Origin: Paenibacillus sp. UNC451MF | GTDB taxonomy: Bacteria; Bacillota; Bacilli; Paenibacillales; NBRC-103111 | Direction: 5' to 3' | Assembly: GCF_000686845.1 (NCBI RefSeq) | Contig: NZ_JMLS01000001.1 | Coordinates: 186,001-250,000 of the forward strand | DNA length: 64,000 nucleotides | Shown here: positions 7,074 to 16,294 of the stretch, one piece after another | How the letters are laid out: each line of letters starts with the position of its first letter | How positions within the stretch are numbered: the stretch's first letter is position 1 | The notes under the pieces: model-generated | The model's input: only the letters and a program-made list of their open reading frames with translations | Told to the model about the DNA's origin: nothing | Databases searched by the model: none | Program-made: the position numbers and the translations under genes

Positions 7074-8207
7074 ATGAAACAATGGTTGGGCAAAAGAGGT
7101 TCATGGTTAACCAGCTTGGCTCTCAGCATCGTCATGCTGGGGACAACAGCTTGCAGCGGCGGGGCAGCGCCGACGGCTACCCAGAAGCCTACGGCGGAAG
7201 CGCCGAAGGCGACGGAGGCACCTAAACCGAGCGCCACGCCGAAGCCGCCGGAGAAGCAAAAACTCGTCATTTATACGGCAAGAGATAAAAATGTCGTCGA
7301 CGAGATAATCCCTAAATTCAAAGAGAAAAATCCGAATATCGATGTCGAGGTTCTCACTATGGGAGCCCAACAAATATTGGAACGGGTACGCGCGGAGAAA
7401 GCGAACTCTCAAGCTGACTTCTGGTGGGGCGGAACGCAATCTGCTTTGATGACGGCGGCGAATGAGGGATTGCTCGAAAGCGTCAAGCCAAGCTTTGCGG
7501 ATAAAGTGCCGGCGTTATATAAAGATGCTCAGGACCGCTGGTACGGAGAAATGCTGCTTCCTGAAGTCATTATGTACAACTCCAAAGCGCTGAAAAAAGA
7601 AGACGCCCCTAAAGATTGGGACGATCTGCTGGATGCCAAATACAAAGGAAAAATCATCATTCGGGGCGTGTTGGCTTCCGGAACGATGAGAACGATTTAC
7701 TCTGCCATGATTTTCCGTCAGGATGCCGCTGACCCGAAAAAAGGCTACGACTGGCTGAAAAAGCTGGATGTGAACACGAAGGAGTACGCACAGGATCCTA
7801 CGAACCTGTATCTGAAGCTGGCGAGGGAAGAAGGCACACTGTCGCTGTGGAACCTGCAGGACATTATGATTCAAAAAGAGCTTCAAAAGCAGCCGTTCGA
7901 TTTCATCTATCCGGCGAGCGGAGCTCCGATTCTTGTAGATGGTGTCGGTGTCGTCAAAGGCGCCAAAAATATGGATGCAGCCAAGAAATTCTATGAATTC
8001 CTCTTCGATTCCAAGCTTCGCGTCGAGCTGGCAGAGAAATTGTACCAAATTCCTACTCGTACGGACATCAGCAAAGATACGCTTCCTGCATGGCTGAAGG
8101 GTGTGGAACTGAAGCCTATGAATCTGGATTGGACGATCATGGCGAACAAAGAAATGGATTGGATGCAATATTGGGATGAGAACATCAAAGGCAAAGGCGC
8201 TAAATAA
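7074..8207 (+). CDS. ABC transporter substrate-binding lipoprotein (Fe/AEP/thiamine-like class)
   Basis: A 377-residue lipoprotein whose signal peptide ends in a lipobox (LGTTAC, Cys about 24), followed by a low-complexity Pro/Ala/Thr linker and a periplasmic-binding fold beginning KLVIYTARDKNVVDEIIP. The N-terminal pattern and the QADFWWGG region resemble binding proteins for ferric iron, 2-aminoethylphosphonate or other small anions rather than bulky sugars, but the ligand is not fixed by sequence. The ATG at 7074 follows AAGGAGG at 7058-7064; the in-frame GTG at 7017 lies inside the repeat and is rejected. It is followed by a 9-bp hairpin (8268-8290) and then the ATPase gene, the usual arrangement that keeps the binding protein more abundant. 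Confidence 0.88.
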   Translation: MKQWLGKRGSWLTSLALSIVMLGTTACSGGAAPTATQKPTAEAPKATEAPKPSATPKPPEKQKLVIYTARDKNVVDEIIPKFKEKNPNIDVEVLTMGAQQILERVRAEKANSQADFWWGGTQSALMTAANEGLLESVKPSFADKVPALYKDAQDRWYGEMLLPEVIMYNSKALKKEDAPKDWDDLLDAKYKGKIIIRGVLASGTMRTIYSAMIFRQDAADPKKGYDWLKKLDVNTKEYAQDPTNLYLKLAREEGTLSLWNLQDIMIQKELQKQPFDFIYPASGAPILVDGVGVVKGAKNMDAAKKFYEFLFDSKLRVELAEKLYQIPTRTDISKDTLPAWLKGVELKPMNLDWTIMANKEMDWMQYWDENIKGKGAK

Positions 8208-8267
8208 GAAAGCTGTTTGTTAAGAGCAGCAACTCAAAGCTCTAGAGTGTAAGTTCAATCTGCTGGT

Positions 8268-8290
8268 GGGGGAATTGGAATAATTCTCCC
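8268..8290 (+). terminator. Intercistronic hairpin between binding protein and ATPase
   Basis: GGGGGAATT-GGAAT-AATTCTCCC forms a 9-bp stem without a T run. It probably stabilises the lipoprotein message or attenuates downstream transcription rather than fully terminating it. Confidence 0.55.
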
Positions 8291-8389
8291 GCCTCAGGTT
8301 GGAATGAGCAGGATGAATAATCGACGTTCTCACCTCAGGCAGACGCTTAAGGCACAGCCTGCCTGATCAATAAGGGAGGGGAACCCCGC

Positions 8390-9472
8390 TTGATAGATGT
8401 CACATTGGATCATGTCAGCAAGCAGTTTGGGCAAGTTACAGGCGTTGAAGATATTCATGTTCAGATTAAGCCGGGGGAATTTTTCACATTTCTTGGTCCG
8501 AGCGGATGCGGCAAAACGACAACGCTCAGAATGATAGCCGGATTTTATTATCCAAGCGCAGGTCGCATTCTCTTTGGCCAACATAATGTGACGAACTTGC
8601 CTCCGAACAAACGGAATACCGGCATGGTGTTTCAAAATTACGCTTTATTTCCTCATATGACCGTTTTTGAGAACATTGCTTTTGGCCTCCAAGTAAGAAA
8701 AGTACCGAAGCCCGAATTGGTGCAAAGGGTAGAGCGGGCTCAGCAGCTGGTGCATCTGGAAGGATACGGCCAGCGCCGTATCGATCAACTGTCAGGTGGG
8801 CAGCAGCAGCGGGTTGCCTTGGCAAGGGCGCTTGTGATTGAACCGCAAATATTACTGCTCGATGAACCGTTATCCAATCTAGATGCGAAGCTTCGGGAAG
8901 AGACGCGTTTGGAAATTAAGCGGCTTCAGCTGGAGCTCGGCATTACCACGATTTATGTGACGCACGATCAGGCGGAGGCTATGGCAATGTCGGATCGGAT
9001 TATGGTCATGCAGGGCGGCGTCGTCCAGCAGATCGGCAACCCAGAGGAAATATACAATCGACCGCTGAATCGCTTTGTTGCTTCGTTTATCGGAGAATCC
9101 AATTTATGGGAGGGCACGGTAGAACGAATCGAAGGGGATGTGGCTTTTGTACGCTTCGGTCCGGATACAGTACTAAGCGGCTTCGTCCATAATGCTTCAC
9201 CTGCATGCAGGCTGGAGACAGGAGCACGAATTACCGTGTCGATCCGACCTGAATCCGTTATGGAGGCACAGCCTTCAGAGCCACAGGACAACAATATTGT
9301 CCGGGGAACGGTGACCATCTCTGAATTTACAGGGGTCAGTGTCAACTATTTGACGCAGATCGGCGAAGCTTCATTTAAGGCAATGTTCGTGAACTTGGGG
9401 CACCGGGGTCGGCAGCGTGGAGAAGAAATCTCCTTTCATATTCCGCAATCCAGCATTTATTTCTTAGGTTAA
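8390..9472 (+). CDS. ABC transporter ATP-binding protein (PotA/FbpC type)
   Basis: A 360-residue importer ATPase: Walker A GPSGCGKTT near residue 38, Q-loop region FQNYALF, signature LSGGQQQRVALARAL, Walker B ILLLDEPLSNLD, switch His in THDQAEA, and a C-terminal TOBE regulatory domain (about 280-360). This architecture is that of the spermidine, ferric iron and 2-aminoethylphosphonate importer group. It starts at a TTG (8390) after AAGGGAGGGG. It should energise uptake through the permease encoded 16 bp downstream. Confidence 0.93.
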   Translation: MIDVTLDHVSKQFGQVTGVEDIHVQIKPGEFFTFLGPSGCGKTTTLRMIAGFYYPSAGRILFGQHNVTNLPPNKRNTGMVFQNYALFPHMTVFENIAFGLQVRKVPKPELVQRVERAQQLVHLEGYGQRRIDQLSGGQQQRVALARALVIEPQILLLDEPLSNLDAKLREETRLEIKRLQLELGITTIYVTHDQAEAMAMSDRIMVMQGGVVQQIGNPEEIYNRPLNRFVASFIGESNLWEGTVERIEGDVAFVRFGPDTVLSGFVHNASPACRLETGARITVSIRPESVMEAQPSEPQDNNIVRGTVTISEFTGVSVNYLTQIGEASFKAMFVNLGHRGRQRGEEISFHIPQSSIYFLG

Positions 9473-9488
9473 ATAGGGGGGACGATTG

Positions 9489-11219
9489 ATGAAGAACGTC
9501 AGACCATCCGAATCCCCATCCGTACGCCCATGGACTGCTATAACATCGTCGCGGTATTTCATCTATGTCCTTGTGGCTCCTTTGTTTCTTGTGCTGTTGG
9601 CTTATGTGGTGTATCCGTTGTTCCAGACCTTTATTCAAAGTATTGAAGTGAAGGGACAGCTTAGTTTAAAAAACTATGGCAAATTTTTTAGCCTTGAGCA
9701 TACGTCGAATTTGGAGGCGCTGTGGACCAGTATCTACATTTCGGTGCTAAGCGTCATTACCTGCGCCATTGTGGGAGTAGCCATGGCTTTCCTGTTGGAG
9801 CGTTACGAATTCCCTGGGCGTAAAATACTCACTGTGCTGGCGATGGTGCCTATGGCGCTTCCGCCACTGGTCGGAGTACTGTCCTTTACCTTTTTATATG
9901 GAGAGAGCGGCATTATACCCCGATCGTTGAAGCTGCTGCTTCAAATGGATCATGTGCCCTTCTCATTAAAAGGTGTCTGGGGAGTGCTGATGGTCCATAC
10001 GTTCACGATGTATACGTATTTTTACATGACGGCCTCTGCAGCGATCAAAGGATTGGACCCGTCGCTGGAGGAAGCTGCATCCAGCCTTGGAGCAGGGCGG
10101 ATGTACGTGTGGCGGCGCGTCATACTGCCGATGCTCACTCCGGCGATGGTTGCTTCTTCACTGCTCGTCTTTATGATCTCGATGGCATCCTACACGGCAC
10201 CGCTAATTTTTGGCATAGAGCGAACGATGACTATGCAAATTTATTTGTCCCGGACCAACGGTAATTTGGATATGGCAGCAACCCAATCCACGATATTAAC
10301 GATCGTCTCTATCCTGTTTCTCATGATTATGCGGTGGTACCAAAACCTGCGTAATTATCAGAATATGAGCAAGGGCGTCAGCGTTCATCGAACAGAGGTA
10401 AAGAGCACTGCCGGTAAATACGTTTCTATGATCCTTTCCTTCATCGGTGTGGTTATTTTGCTGCTTCCTATTCTGGTTCTGGTGCTGATTTCGTTCTCTA
10501 AAGATGCGACCTGGACGACGCAAATACTGCCTCCCGAATATACGGCAAATCATTACGTGAAGCTGTTTACGGATAGCAAGACCTGGCGACCGATCGGCAA
10601 CAGCTTCAAAATGAGCTTCATCGCCACGATTGGGAATGTCATCTTCGGTGTGGCGGCAGCCTATGCTATGGTTCGGATGAAGTTTAGAGGAAAGTCGCTG
10701 CTCGACGTGCTTATTATGCTGCCTTGGGCATTGCCCGGTACGGTCGTAGGGGTAAACTTGATCGCTGCATTCAGCCAGCCATCCGTGTTCAGCTTCAACC
10801 AGGTGCTGATCGGCAGCTTCTGGATTCTCCCGCTGGCTTATTTTGTCCGGCATCTCCCGTTGGTGTTTCGATCTACCTCCGCTACCTTGATGCAGATGGA
10901 TGGCTCGGTGGAAGAAGCTGCACGGAACCTAGGTGCATCCTGGTGGTACAGCTTCCGTAGGGTGGTATTTCCAATGGCTTTAAGCGGAGTTCTTGTAGGG
11001 ACGCTGCTTGCTTTTGTTCAGGGGATAGGAGAGTTCGTTTCTTCCATTCTATTGTTCACCACGAGAACAGCTCCGATTTCAGTTGAAATCTTCCAACGGA
11101 TGTATTCCTTTGAGTTTGGTACTGCTTGCGCTTATGGAGTTCTCCAAATTTTATTGATCGTAATCGTGCTGTTTATTTCCAGAAAAATTTCGGGGGATAC
11201 GACAACTACTGCCGTTTAA
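9489..11219 (+). CDS. ABC transporter permease, double-length (two fused BPD modules)
   Basis: A 576-residue membrane protein containing two binding-protein-dependent permease modules in tandem (about residues 15-290 and 310-570). Each has its own EAA loop: SLEEAASSLGAG in the first and SVEEAARNLGAS in the second, where the ATPase docks. A single chain therefore supplies both halves of the channel, as in FbpB-type iron importers. The ATG at 9489 follows AGGGGGG. With the lipoprotein and ATPase it makes a complete importer, probably feeding the enzymes encoded downstream. Confidence 0.92.
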   Translation: MKNVRPSESPSVRPWTAITSSRYFIYVLVAPLFLVLLAYVVYPLFQTFIQSIEVKGQLSLKNYGKFFSLEHTSNLEALWTSIYISVLSVITCAIVGVAMAFLLERYEFPGRKILTVLAMVPMALPPLVGVLSFTFLYGESGIIPRSLKLLLQMDHVPFSLKGVWGVLMVHTFTMYTYFYMTASAAIKGLDPSLEEAASSLGAGRMYVWRRVILPMLTPAMVASSLLVFMISMASYTAPLIFGIERTMTMQIYLSRTNGNLDMAATQSTILTIVSILFLMIMRWYQNLRNYQNMSKGVSVHRTEVKSTAGKYVSMILSFIGVVILLLPILVLVLISFSKDATWTTQILPPEYTANHYVKLFTDSKTWRPIGNSFKMSFIATIGNVIFGVAAAYAMVRMKFRGKSLLDVLIMLPWALPGTVVGVNLIAAFSQPSVFSFNQVLIGSFWILPLAYFVRHLPLVFRSTSATLMQMDGSVEEAARNLGASWWYSFRRVVFPMALSGVLVGTLLAFVQGIGEFVSSILLFTTRTAPISVEIFQRMYSFEFGTACAYGVLQILLIVIVLFISRKISGDTTTTAV

Positions 11220-11392
11220 CCCATCGGATGGTTTCAGGATACGCTGCCTGTATAAACAAGAGATCGTGGATGCGCTTTACTTCTGGGGAGCTTGATGTTC
11301 GGTCATTTCGTGGGAAACCCACGTGACATATACAGCGGGAACATGGCCAATTCCTGCGGTAAGAACAGTTGAAGACAAAAGGAGGAGTTAGC
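11220..11392 (+). other. Gap between permease and secreted deacetylase, with hairpin
   Basis: The gap contains the perfect inverted repeat CGTGGG-AAA-CCCACG at 11309-11323 without a T run, and then the GGAGGAG ribosome site at 11381-11387. It may be a processing or attenuation hairpin inside the operon. Confidence 0.4.
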
Positions 11393-13939
11393 TTGAGACG
11401 AGGGAAGACCACATCAAAATGGTTGGCGACGATTACAAGTGTTGCCGTAGCGGGAGGGTTGCTGTTTCCAGCGACACAGCCTGCTCAAGCAGACCGGGGC
11501 GTGCTGGATCTATGGAAGTCGATCAAGCCGTTAACGACGATCGCCAGTGCTATGAATACGGGAGCCCATCCCGATGACGAGCACAGTGCAACGCTGGCTT
11601 ATCTGTCTTTGGGCAAAGGCGTGAATACGTTCAGTATTATCGCCAACCGGGGTGAAGGCGGACAGAATGAAATTGGCAGCGAGCTAGGTAACGCACTCGG
11701 TATCATACGTACCCGTGAGCTTCAGGAAGCATCCAAGGTGACGAACATTACATTAAGCATGCTGAGCGAGGATATTAACGACCCGATCTTTGATTTCGGA
11801 TTTTCCAAGAGCCCGGATGAAACATTGCAAAAATGGGGCGAGTCCGTAGCCTACGAACGCTTAATCCGCAAAATTCGTGAAGACCGCCCGGATGTCGTCT
11901 ATCCGTCCTTCCTGAACGAAGATTCGACTCATGGGCATCATAGAGCGATCAATGTTATTACGGTCAAAGCATTTAAGGATGCAGCAGATCCTAATGTGTT
12001 TCCTGAGCATTTGCAAAAAGGGCTGCAGCCTTGGCAGGTGAAAAAGCTTTACGTTCCAGGAACGGCTAAGGATTACAGCGTCGTCGTGCCAGTAGGCGAA
12101 TACAATGAAATTTATGGAGCTTCCTATCTGCAGCTGGGCGAAGAATCTCGCTTTATGCATAAGAGCCAAGGGATGGGCCGCATTTACGATGAAGGACCGA
12201 TCAGTCCGGACCTTTTCGGCAACTACTACAAGCTCGAATCTGCTGCAGTAAAGACAGCAGCTAAAGAAACCGACTTTTTTGATGGTATCGCCTATACGTA
12301 TGAAGATTTGGCTAAAGAATTAGACGCCAAAGGTAAGGATCAGAAAATAGCTAAGGATTTGCGTGTCCTGCAAAAGGATTCGGAGCAGGTGATTGCTGCC
12401 TATCCAAGGTTTGCTGCCGTAACGAAAGAAGTGCATGCCATGAAAGCGGACCTGCAAACGGCGATTGCGGATTTGAATGCTTCCAACCTGGATAAAGCGA
12501 CCAAAACGGATCTGATGTATCGTTTGAAGGTGAAGGATGAGCAGCTGAATAAAGCCAGTATGGAAGCGACCTCCGTTGTTGCTAAGGTGAAGCCGGCTAC
12601 AGGCGAGCTGGTGGCAGGGCAAACGACGAAGGTTACGGTAACAGCGTTTAACGGCGGTAACGTAGAATTGAAAAAAATCAATCTTGCTCTCAATGTGCCT
12701 GAAGGCTGGACTGCAAAAGCAGCAGGTGCGGCGAGCTTCGATCGACTGGGCAACAACCAAACGGTCTCGACTACGTACGACGTGACTGTGCCTGCCAATG
12801 CAGCCAAGTTCAAACCCTATGCTCCATCGGTGCTGAATGCTAGTGTTGAATATCAGGCATATGACACAGTCACGAAGCTGAAGGTGACGCCGCAAAATAC
12901 GGTTGCCGTTTTACCGGCCTATTCCATGTCTCTTAATCCTAGTGCAACCGTATTGAATACCCTTAAAACAGAGGATGCCATTCCTGTAAAAGTTACTGTT
13001 CGCAACTACACCCCTGGAGCCTCTAAAGCATCGGTATCCTTGAAGGTGCCTGAAGGCTGGACAGTAGAGCCTGAGGTAGAAGAATTAAGCTTCGCCTCCA
13101 AGGGAGAGACGAAGTCCGTAGCTTTCTCGGTTAAAGGCTCCTCGACGGTCACGCCAGGCAGCTACACGGTGTCGGCTGTTGCACAAAACGGCAGTGTAGT
13201 GAGTACGGAGGGAGCTCAGGTCATTGAATACCCTCATATCGGCAAAACGTATATGGTACAGCCTGCCGAATTGAAAATTCAAGCGTTTGAGCTGGCGGTG
13301 CCGGAAAATCTGAAGGTCGGCTACGTGTCCAGCGGTTTCGATAATATCGATCAATATTTAAGCCAGCTCGGCGTTCACGTAGAGAAGCTGGAAGCCAAGG
13401 ATATCCAATATGGCGACTTGTCGAAGTATGACACTATCGTACTCGGTATTCGCGCTTACGCATTCCGTCCTGAATTAATTCCGAGCAATCAACGCCTGCT
13501 TAGCTACGTGGAGAACGGAGGCAATCTGGTCGTACAATATCATAAGCCTGAGGACAAATGGACACCGGATCTCGCCCCTTATCCGATTACTATAGGAGCT
13601 CCATTAATTCAATGGCGGGTCACGGATGAAAGCTCCAAAGTCACGATGCTAGCCCCAGATCACCCAATGTTCAATTATCCGAACCAAATTACCGATGCCG
13701 ATTGGGATCAGTGGATTCAAGACCGTTCCGCCTACAACCCTTCCCAATGGGGTAAAGAGTATACAGAGCTGATATCTAACGGAGACCCTGGCGAAAAAGA
13801 ATTTACAGGTACGTTCCTGACAGCCCCATACGGTAAAGGCGTTTACACATACAGCTCGATCGTATGGTATCGCGAAATTCCAAGTCTGGTTCCTGGTTCC
13901 ATCCGTATGTTCGTCAATATGATCAGTCAAAAGCAATAA
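11393..13939 (+). CDS. Secreted multidomain PIG-L/LmbE-family deacetylase
   Basis: An 848-residue exported protein; the signal peptide ends near AQA, about residue 34. The PIG-L deacetylase domain follows (about 45-300), with the zinc motif GAHPDDEH and a second His pair in THGHHRAI. Such enzymes remove N-acetyl groups from GlcNAc conjugates. Next come a helical segment, two NEW3-type beta modules (each with PEGWT, about 400-620) and a C-terminal class I amidotransferase/ThuA-like module (about 650-848; YDTIVLGIRAYAF and YGKGVYTYSS). The TTG at 11393 is chosen because GGAGGAG (11381-11387) precedes it; the TTG at 11369 has no site. It is probably the extracellular first step for the imported compound. 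The link to the importer is positional. Confidence 0.88.
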   Translation: MRRGKTTSKWLATITSVAVAGGLLFPATQPAQADRGVLDLWKSIKPLTTIASAMNTGAHPDDEHSATLAYLSLGKGVNTFSIIANRGEGGQNEIGSELGNALGIIRTRELQEASKVTNITLSMLSEDINDPIFDFGFSKSPDETLQKWGESVAYERLIRKIREDRPDVVYPSFLNEDSTHGHHRAINVITVKAFKDAADPNVFPEHLQKGLQPWQVKKLYVPGTAKDYSVVVPVGEYNEIYGASYLQLGEESRFMHKSQGMGRIYDEGPISPDLFGNYYKLESAAVKTAAKETDFFDGIAYTYEDLAKELDAKGKDQKIAKDLRVLQKDSEQVIAAYPRFAAVTKEVHAMKADLQTAIADLNASNLDKATKTDLMYRLKVKDEQLNKASMEATSVVAKVKPATGELVAGQTTKVTVTAFNGGNVELKKINLALNVPEGWTAKAAGAASFDRLGNNQTVSTTYDVTVPANAAKFKPYAPSVLNASVEYQAYDTVTKLKVTPQNTVAVLPAYSMSLNPSATVLNTLKTEDAIPVKVTVRNYTPGASKASVSLKVPEGWTVEPEVEELSFASKGETKSVAFSVKGSSTVTPGSYTVSAVAQNGSVVSTEGAQVIEYPHIGKTYMVQPAELKIQAFELAVPENLKVGYVSSGFDNIDQYLSQLGVHVEKLEAKDIQYGDLSKYDTIVLGIRAYAFRPELIPSNQRLLSYVENGGNLVVQYHKPEDKWTPDLAPYPITIGAPLIQWRVTDESSKVTMLAPDHPMFNYPNQITDADWDQWIQDRSAYNPSQWGKEYTELISNGDPGEKEFTGTFLTAPYGKGVYTYSSIVWYREIPSLVPGSIRMFVNMISQKQ

Positions 13940-13954
13940 GTTGCCATTGCAGCC

Positions 13955-13992
13955 GGAGAACGCTTGAATCCGTTCAGCGTTCTCCGGGTTTT
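13955..13992 (+). terminator. Intrinsic terminator between deacetylase and creatininase genes
   Basis: GGAGAACGC-T-TGAA-TCCG-TTCA-GCGTTCTCC gives a 13-bp stem with one bulged base, followed by GGGTTTTCT. It probably terminates part of the ABC/deacetylase transcript, reducing or separating expression of the downstream enzymes. Confidence 0.75.
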
Positions 13993-14022
13993 CTAAACCG
14001 ATACGGGAGTTGAATACACCTT

Positions 14023-14799
14023 ATGCAAGCTATACATGTTCATGGACGGGATATCGATCAGGTGAAGAAGCAGGCACGATTCGCTGTACTGCCTCTAGGA
14101 TCTGTGGAATATCACGGTCCTCACTCGCCGTTGGGTACGGATATTGTCTTGGCAGATGGTTTCGCCGAGCGGATCGATGCAGCCCTAGAGCCGTTACTGT
14201 ATCCTGTCATTCCTTATACGGCTTGCCCGGGGAAAACCCGTCACTATCCTGGTACGATCTCGATAAGGCCGTCTGTGTTTATCGACTACGTGACGGATAT
14301 CGTAGAAGGCATATGTGAATTGGGGATTCGGAATATCGTGCTGTTGAATGCTCATGATGCCAATATGGGACCGTCCCGAACTGTTGCGGAGGCAGTGACC
14401 GGCAAATATGTTGACGCTCGTTTTCTGCTCATTAACTGGTGGCAAATGGTGCCGTTGGAAAGTGCAGAGCGCAAGGGGATTTTTCAAGGAACGACTGGAA
14501 GAGGTCATGGAGGTCCTTATGAAATGTCAGCAGTAAAAGCGTTTCGGCCTGACTTGGTCCATGTGCAGGAATCGGACTTGTCTTTAAGTGCAAGTCAGCC
14601 CTTATCGTCTCTGCCGTACGTTCTTGTAGAGGGATCACCGCAAGGATGGGATGGTTACACGGGGGATATTCGGCAAACCTCGCTGGAAGCGGGTCAATGG
14701 ATCGTAGAGGAAGCGGCTGTAAACATGAATCAGCTGTTGAAGAACTGGTTGGGAACGACAAAAGGGAATGGAGAGGATGAGCAGCATGGGTTATCGTGA
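14023..14799 (+). CDS. Creatininase-family amidohydrolase
   Basis: A 258-residue member of the creatininase superfamily, metal-dependent enzymes cleaving cyclic or linear amide bonds (creatinine, formamides, peptide C-termini). The family metal-binding pattern is visible: LGSVEYHGPHSPLGTD near residue 25, NAHDANMG in the middle and GRGHGGPYEMSAV near residue 160. No signal peptide. The ATG follows ACGGGAG with a slightly long spacing. The gene overlaps the next one, an argininosuccinate-lyase homologue, by 14 bp, a sign of coupled translation. The substrate is unknown; in this setting it may open an amide or lactam in the imported amino-sugar conjugate (inference). Confidence 0.88.
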   Translation: MQAIHVHGRDIDQVKKQARFAVLPLGSVEYHGPHSPLGTDIVLADGFAERIDAALEPLLYPVIPYTACPGKTRHYPGTISIRPSVFIDYVTDIVEGICELGIRNIVLLNAHDANMGPSRTVAEAVTGKYVDARFLLINWWQMVPLESAERKGIFQGTTGRGHGGPYEMSAVKAFRPDLVHVQESDLSLSASQPLSSLPYVLVEGSPQGWDGYTGDIRQTSLEAGQWIVEEAAVNMNQLLKNWLGTTKGNGEDEQHGLS

Positions 14800-16294
14800 T
14801 GAGTTGATCAAAGCGGAGGGAGCTTCATTTCCAGGTAAAACGTATGCCGAGGTTGTTTTGGAGCCGGCCTTCAATGAAGCGAAGAAGCAGTTGCTCGATC
14901 CTATGATGGCGATCAACAAAGCTCATTTGATCATGCTATCGGAGAAGCTGCTCATTACGGAGGAGCAGGCTAAGCGAATCGCACAGGCTATCAGCGCTTT
15001 GGATCTGGAGGCGCTCAGGAGCTCAAGCTACACCGGTCAGTTTGAGGATTTGTTCTTTCAAGTAGAGCATCAGCTGCTTGAGCAAGCAGGTGATATAGCC
15101 GGTAATCTGCATTTGGCCAGAAGCCGCAACGATATGGGAATCGCGATTTATCGTATGGTCTTAAGAGAAAAGCTCTCTGTCATGCTAAGCTCGGCTCTGC
15201 ATTTAAAGGAGCATCTACTGGCTTTTGCCGAGGAGCACGTTGATACCGTCATGATTGGCTATACCCACACGCAGCAAGCCCAGCCGACTACGATGGCGCA
15301 TTATATGATGGCTGTCGTCGATTCCTTGAGCCGGGACATTCGCAGACTGACGGCAGCGTATACGAACTGCAACCGCAGCAGCATGGGGGCTGCAGCCTTA
15401 ACGACATCGGGCTTTGCTATCAGCCGGGAACGGATGATGGAGCTGCTTGCATTCGACGAGCTGATCGATAATTCATACGATGCTATTGGCGGGGCTGATT
15501 ATTTAGGGGAAGTAGCGTCAGCGGTTCAATTAGCAGCTATCAACTTAGGACGAGTCGTCCAGGATTTGCTGCTATGGTGCACTCAAGAATTTGCCGTATT
15601 AAAGGTTGGAGCGCCCTATGTCCAGATAAGCTCGATCATGCCGCAAAAACGGAATCCGGTATCTCTTGAGCATATGCGGGCCCTGTTGTCCAGCTGTGCT
15701 GGAAATGCGGGTACAGTGCTCACAATGATTCACAACACCCCGTTCGGGGACATTGTGGACACGGAGGATGATATGCAGCCCTATGCATGGAAGAGCTTGG
15801 ACATGATGGACAATATCTATCGTTTGCTCGCAGCTGTAATGGGGACGATGGATGTGAATAAGGAAGTGCTTAGGAAGCGAACCGAAGGAAGCTTTGCAAC
15901 GGTTACAGAGCTTGCCGATACACTGGTAAGAACGGATGGTCTCTCCTTCCGCAAAGCGCATCACATCGTAACCGGTGTCGTGCATAACGCACTAGCATCT
16001 GGATTATCGGCCAACGAAATTACTTTGAAGCTGGTCAATGATGTAGCTTTGGACATAATCGGAAGACAAGTATCGTTGAACGAGAAAGCTTTGAATCAGG
16101 CACTGGACCCTGTGCATTTTGTCACGATCCGGGACCTTCCGGGAGGTCCAAGTCCCAAGGAAATTAGACGAATGATCGAGCTTCGCAAGCAGCAGCATGT
16201 TTCCCATGTCCAGTGGCTGCAGCAGGTCGATGGTGCAAGGCAGCGTGCACAGCAATATTTGGATGAAACGATACAAAGGTGGAGCGGAACCTGA
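14786..16294 (+). CDS. Argininosuccinate-lyase-like protein (fumarase/aspartase superfamily)
   Basis: A 502-residue homologue of argininosuccinate lyase. Visible are SRNDMGIAIYRM (family SRNDQ region), GYTHTQQAQPTTMAHYM (catalytic His/Thr region) and the superfamily signature SSIMPQKRNPV near residue 285. The superfamily splits C-N or C-O bonds to release fumarate. No arginine-biosynthesis gene is nearby, and it sits between an amidohydrolase and a sugar kinase, so it is probably a paralogue acting on another N-succinyl-type substrate. The ATG at 14786 is chosen for its 9-nt spacing from GGAGAGG (14770-14776); ATGs at 14768 and 14777 are badly spaced. The SRNDM variant supports altered specificity (inference). 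Confidence 0.85.
   Translation: MGYRDELIKAEGASFPGKTYAEVVLEPAFNEAKKQLLDPMMAINKAHLIMLSEKLLITEEQAKRIAQAISALDLEALRSSSYTGQFEDLFFQVEHQLLEQAGDIAGNLHLARSRNDMGIAIYRMVLREKLSVMLSSALHLKEHLLAFAEEHVDTVMIGYTHTQQAQPTTMAHYMMAVVDSLSRDIRRLTAAYTNCNRSSMGAAALTTSGFAISRERMMELLAFDELIDNSYDAIGGADYLGEVASAVQLAAINLGRVVQDLLLWCTQEFAVLKVGAPYVQISSIMPQKRNPVSLEHMRALLSSCAGNAGTVLTMIHNTPFGDIVDTEDDMQPYAWKSLDMMDNIYRLLAAVMGTMDVNKEVLRKRTEGSFATVTELADTLVRTDGLSFRKAHHIVTGVVHNALASGLSANEITLKLVNDVALDIIGRQVSLNEKALNQALDPVHFVTIRDLPGGPSPKEIRRMIELRKQQHVSHVQWLQQVDGARQRAQQYLDETIQRWSGT

Noticed and set aside
7515-8168. 217-codon antisense frame inside the ABC lipoprotein gene
   Set aside because: Long only because of codon bias in the real gene; composition rich in Arg, Phe and His as expected of a shadow frame.
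12320-12895. 191-codon antisense frame inside the secreted PIG-L gene
   Set aside because: No ribosome site or domain; it mirrors the codon structure of the sense gene.
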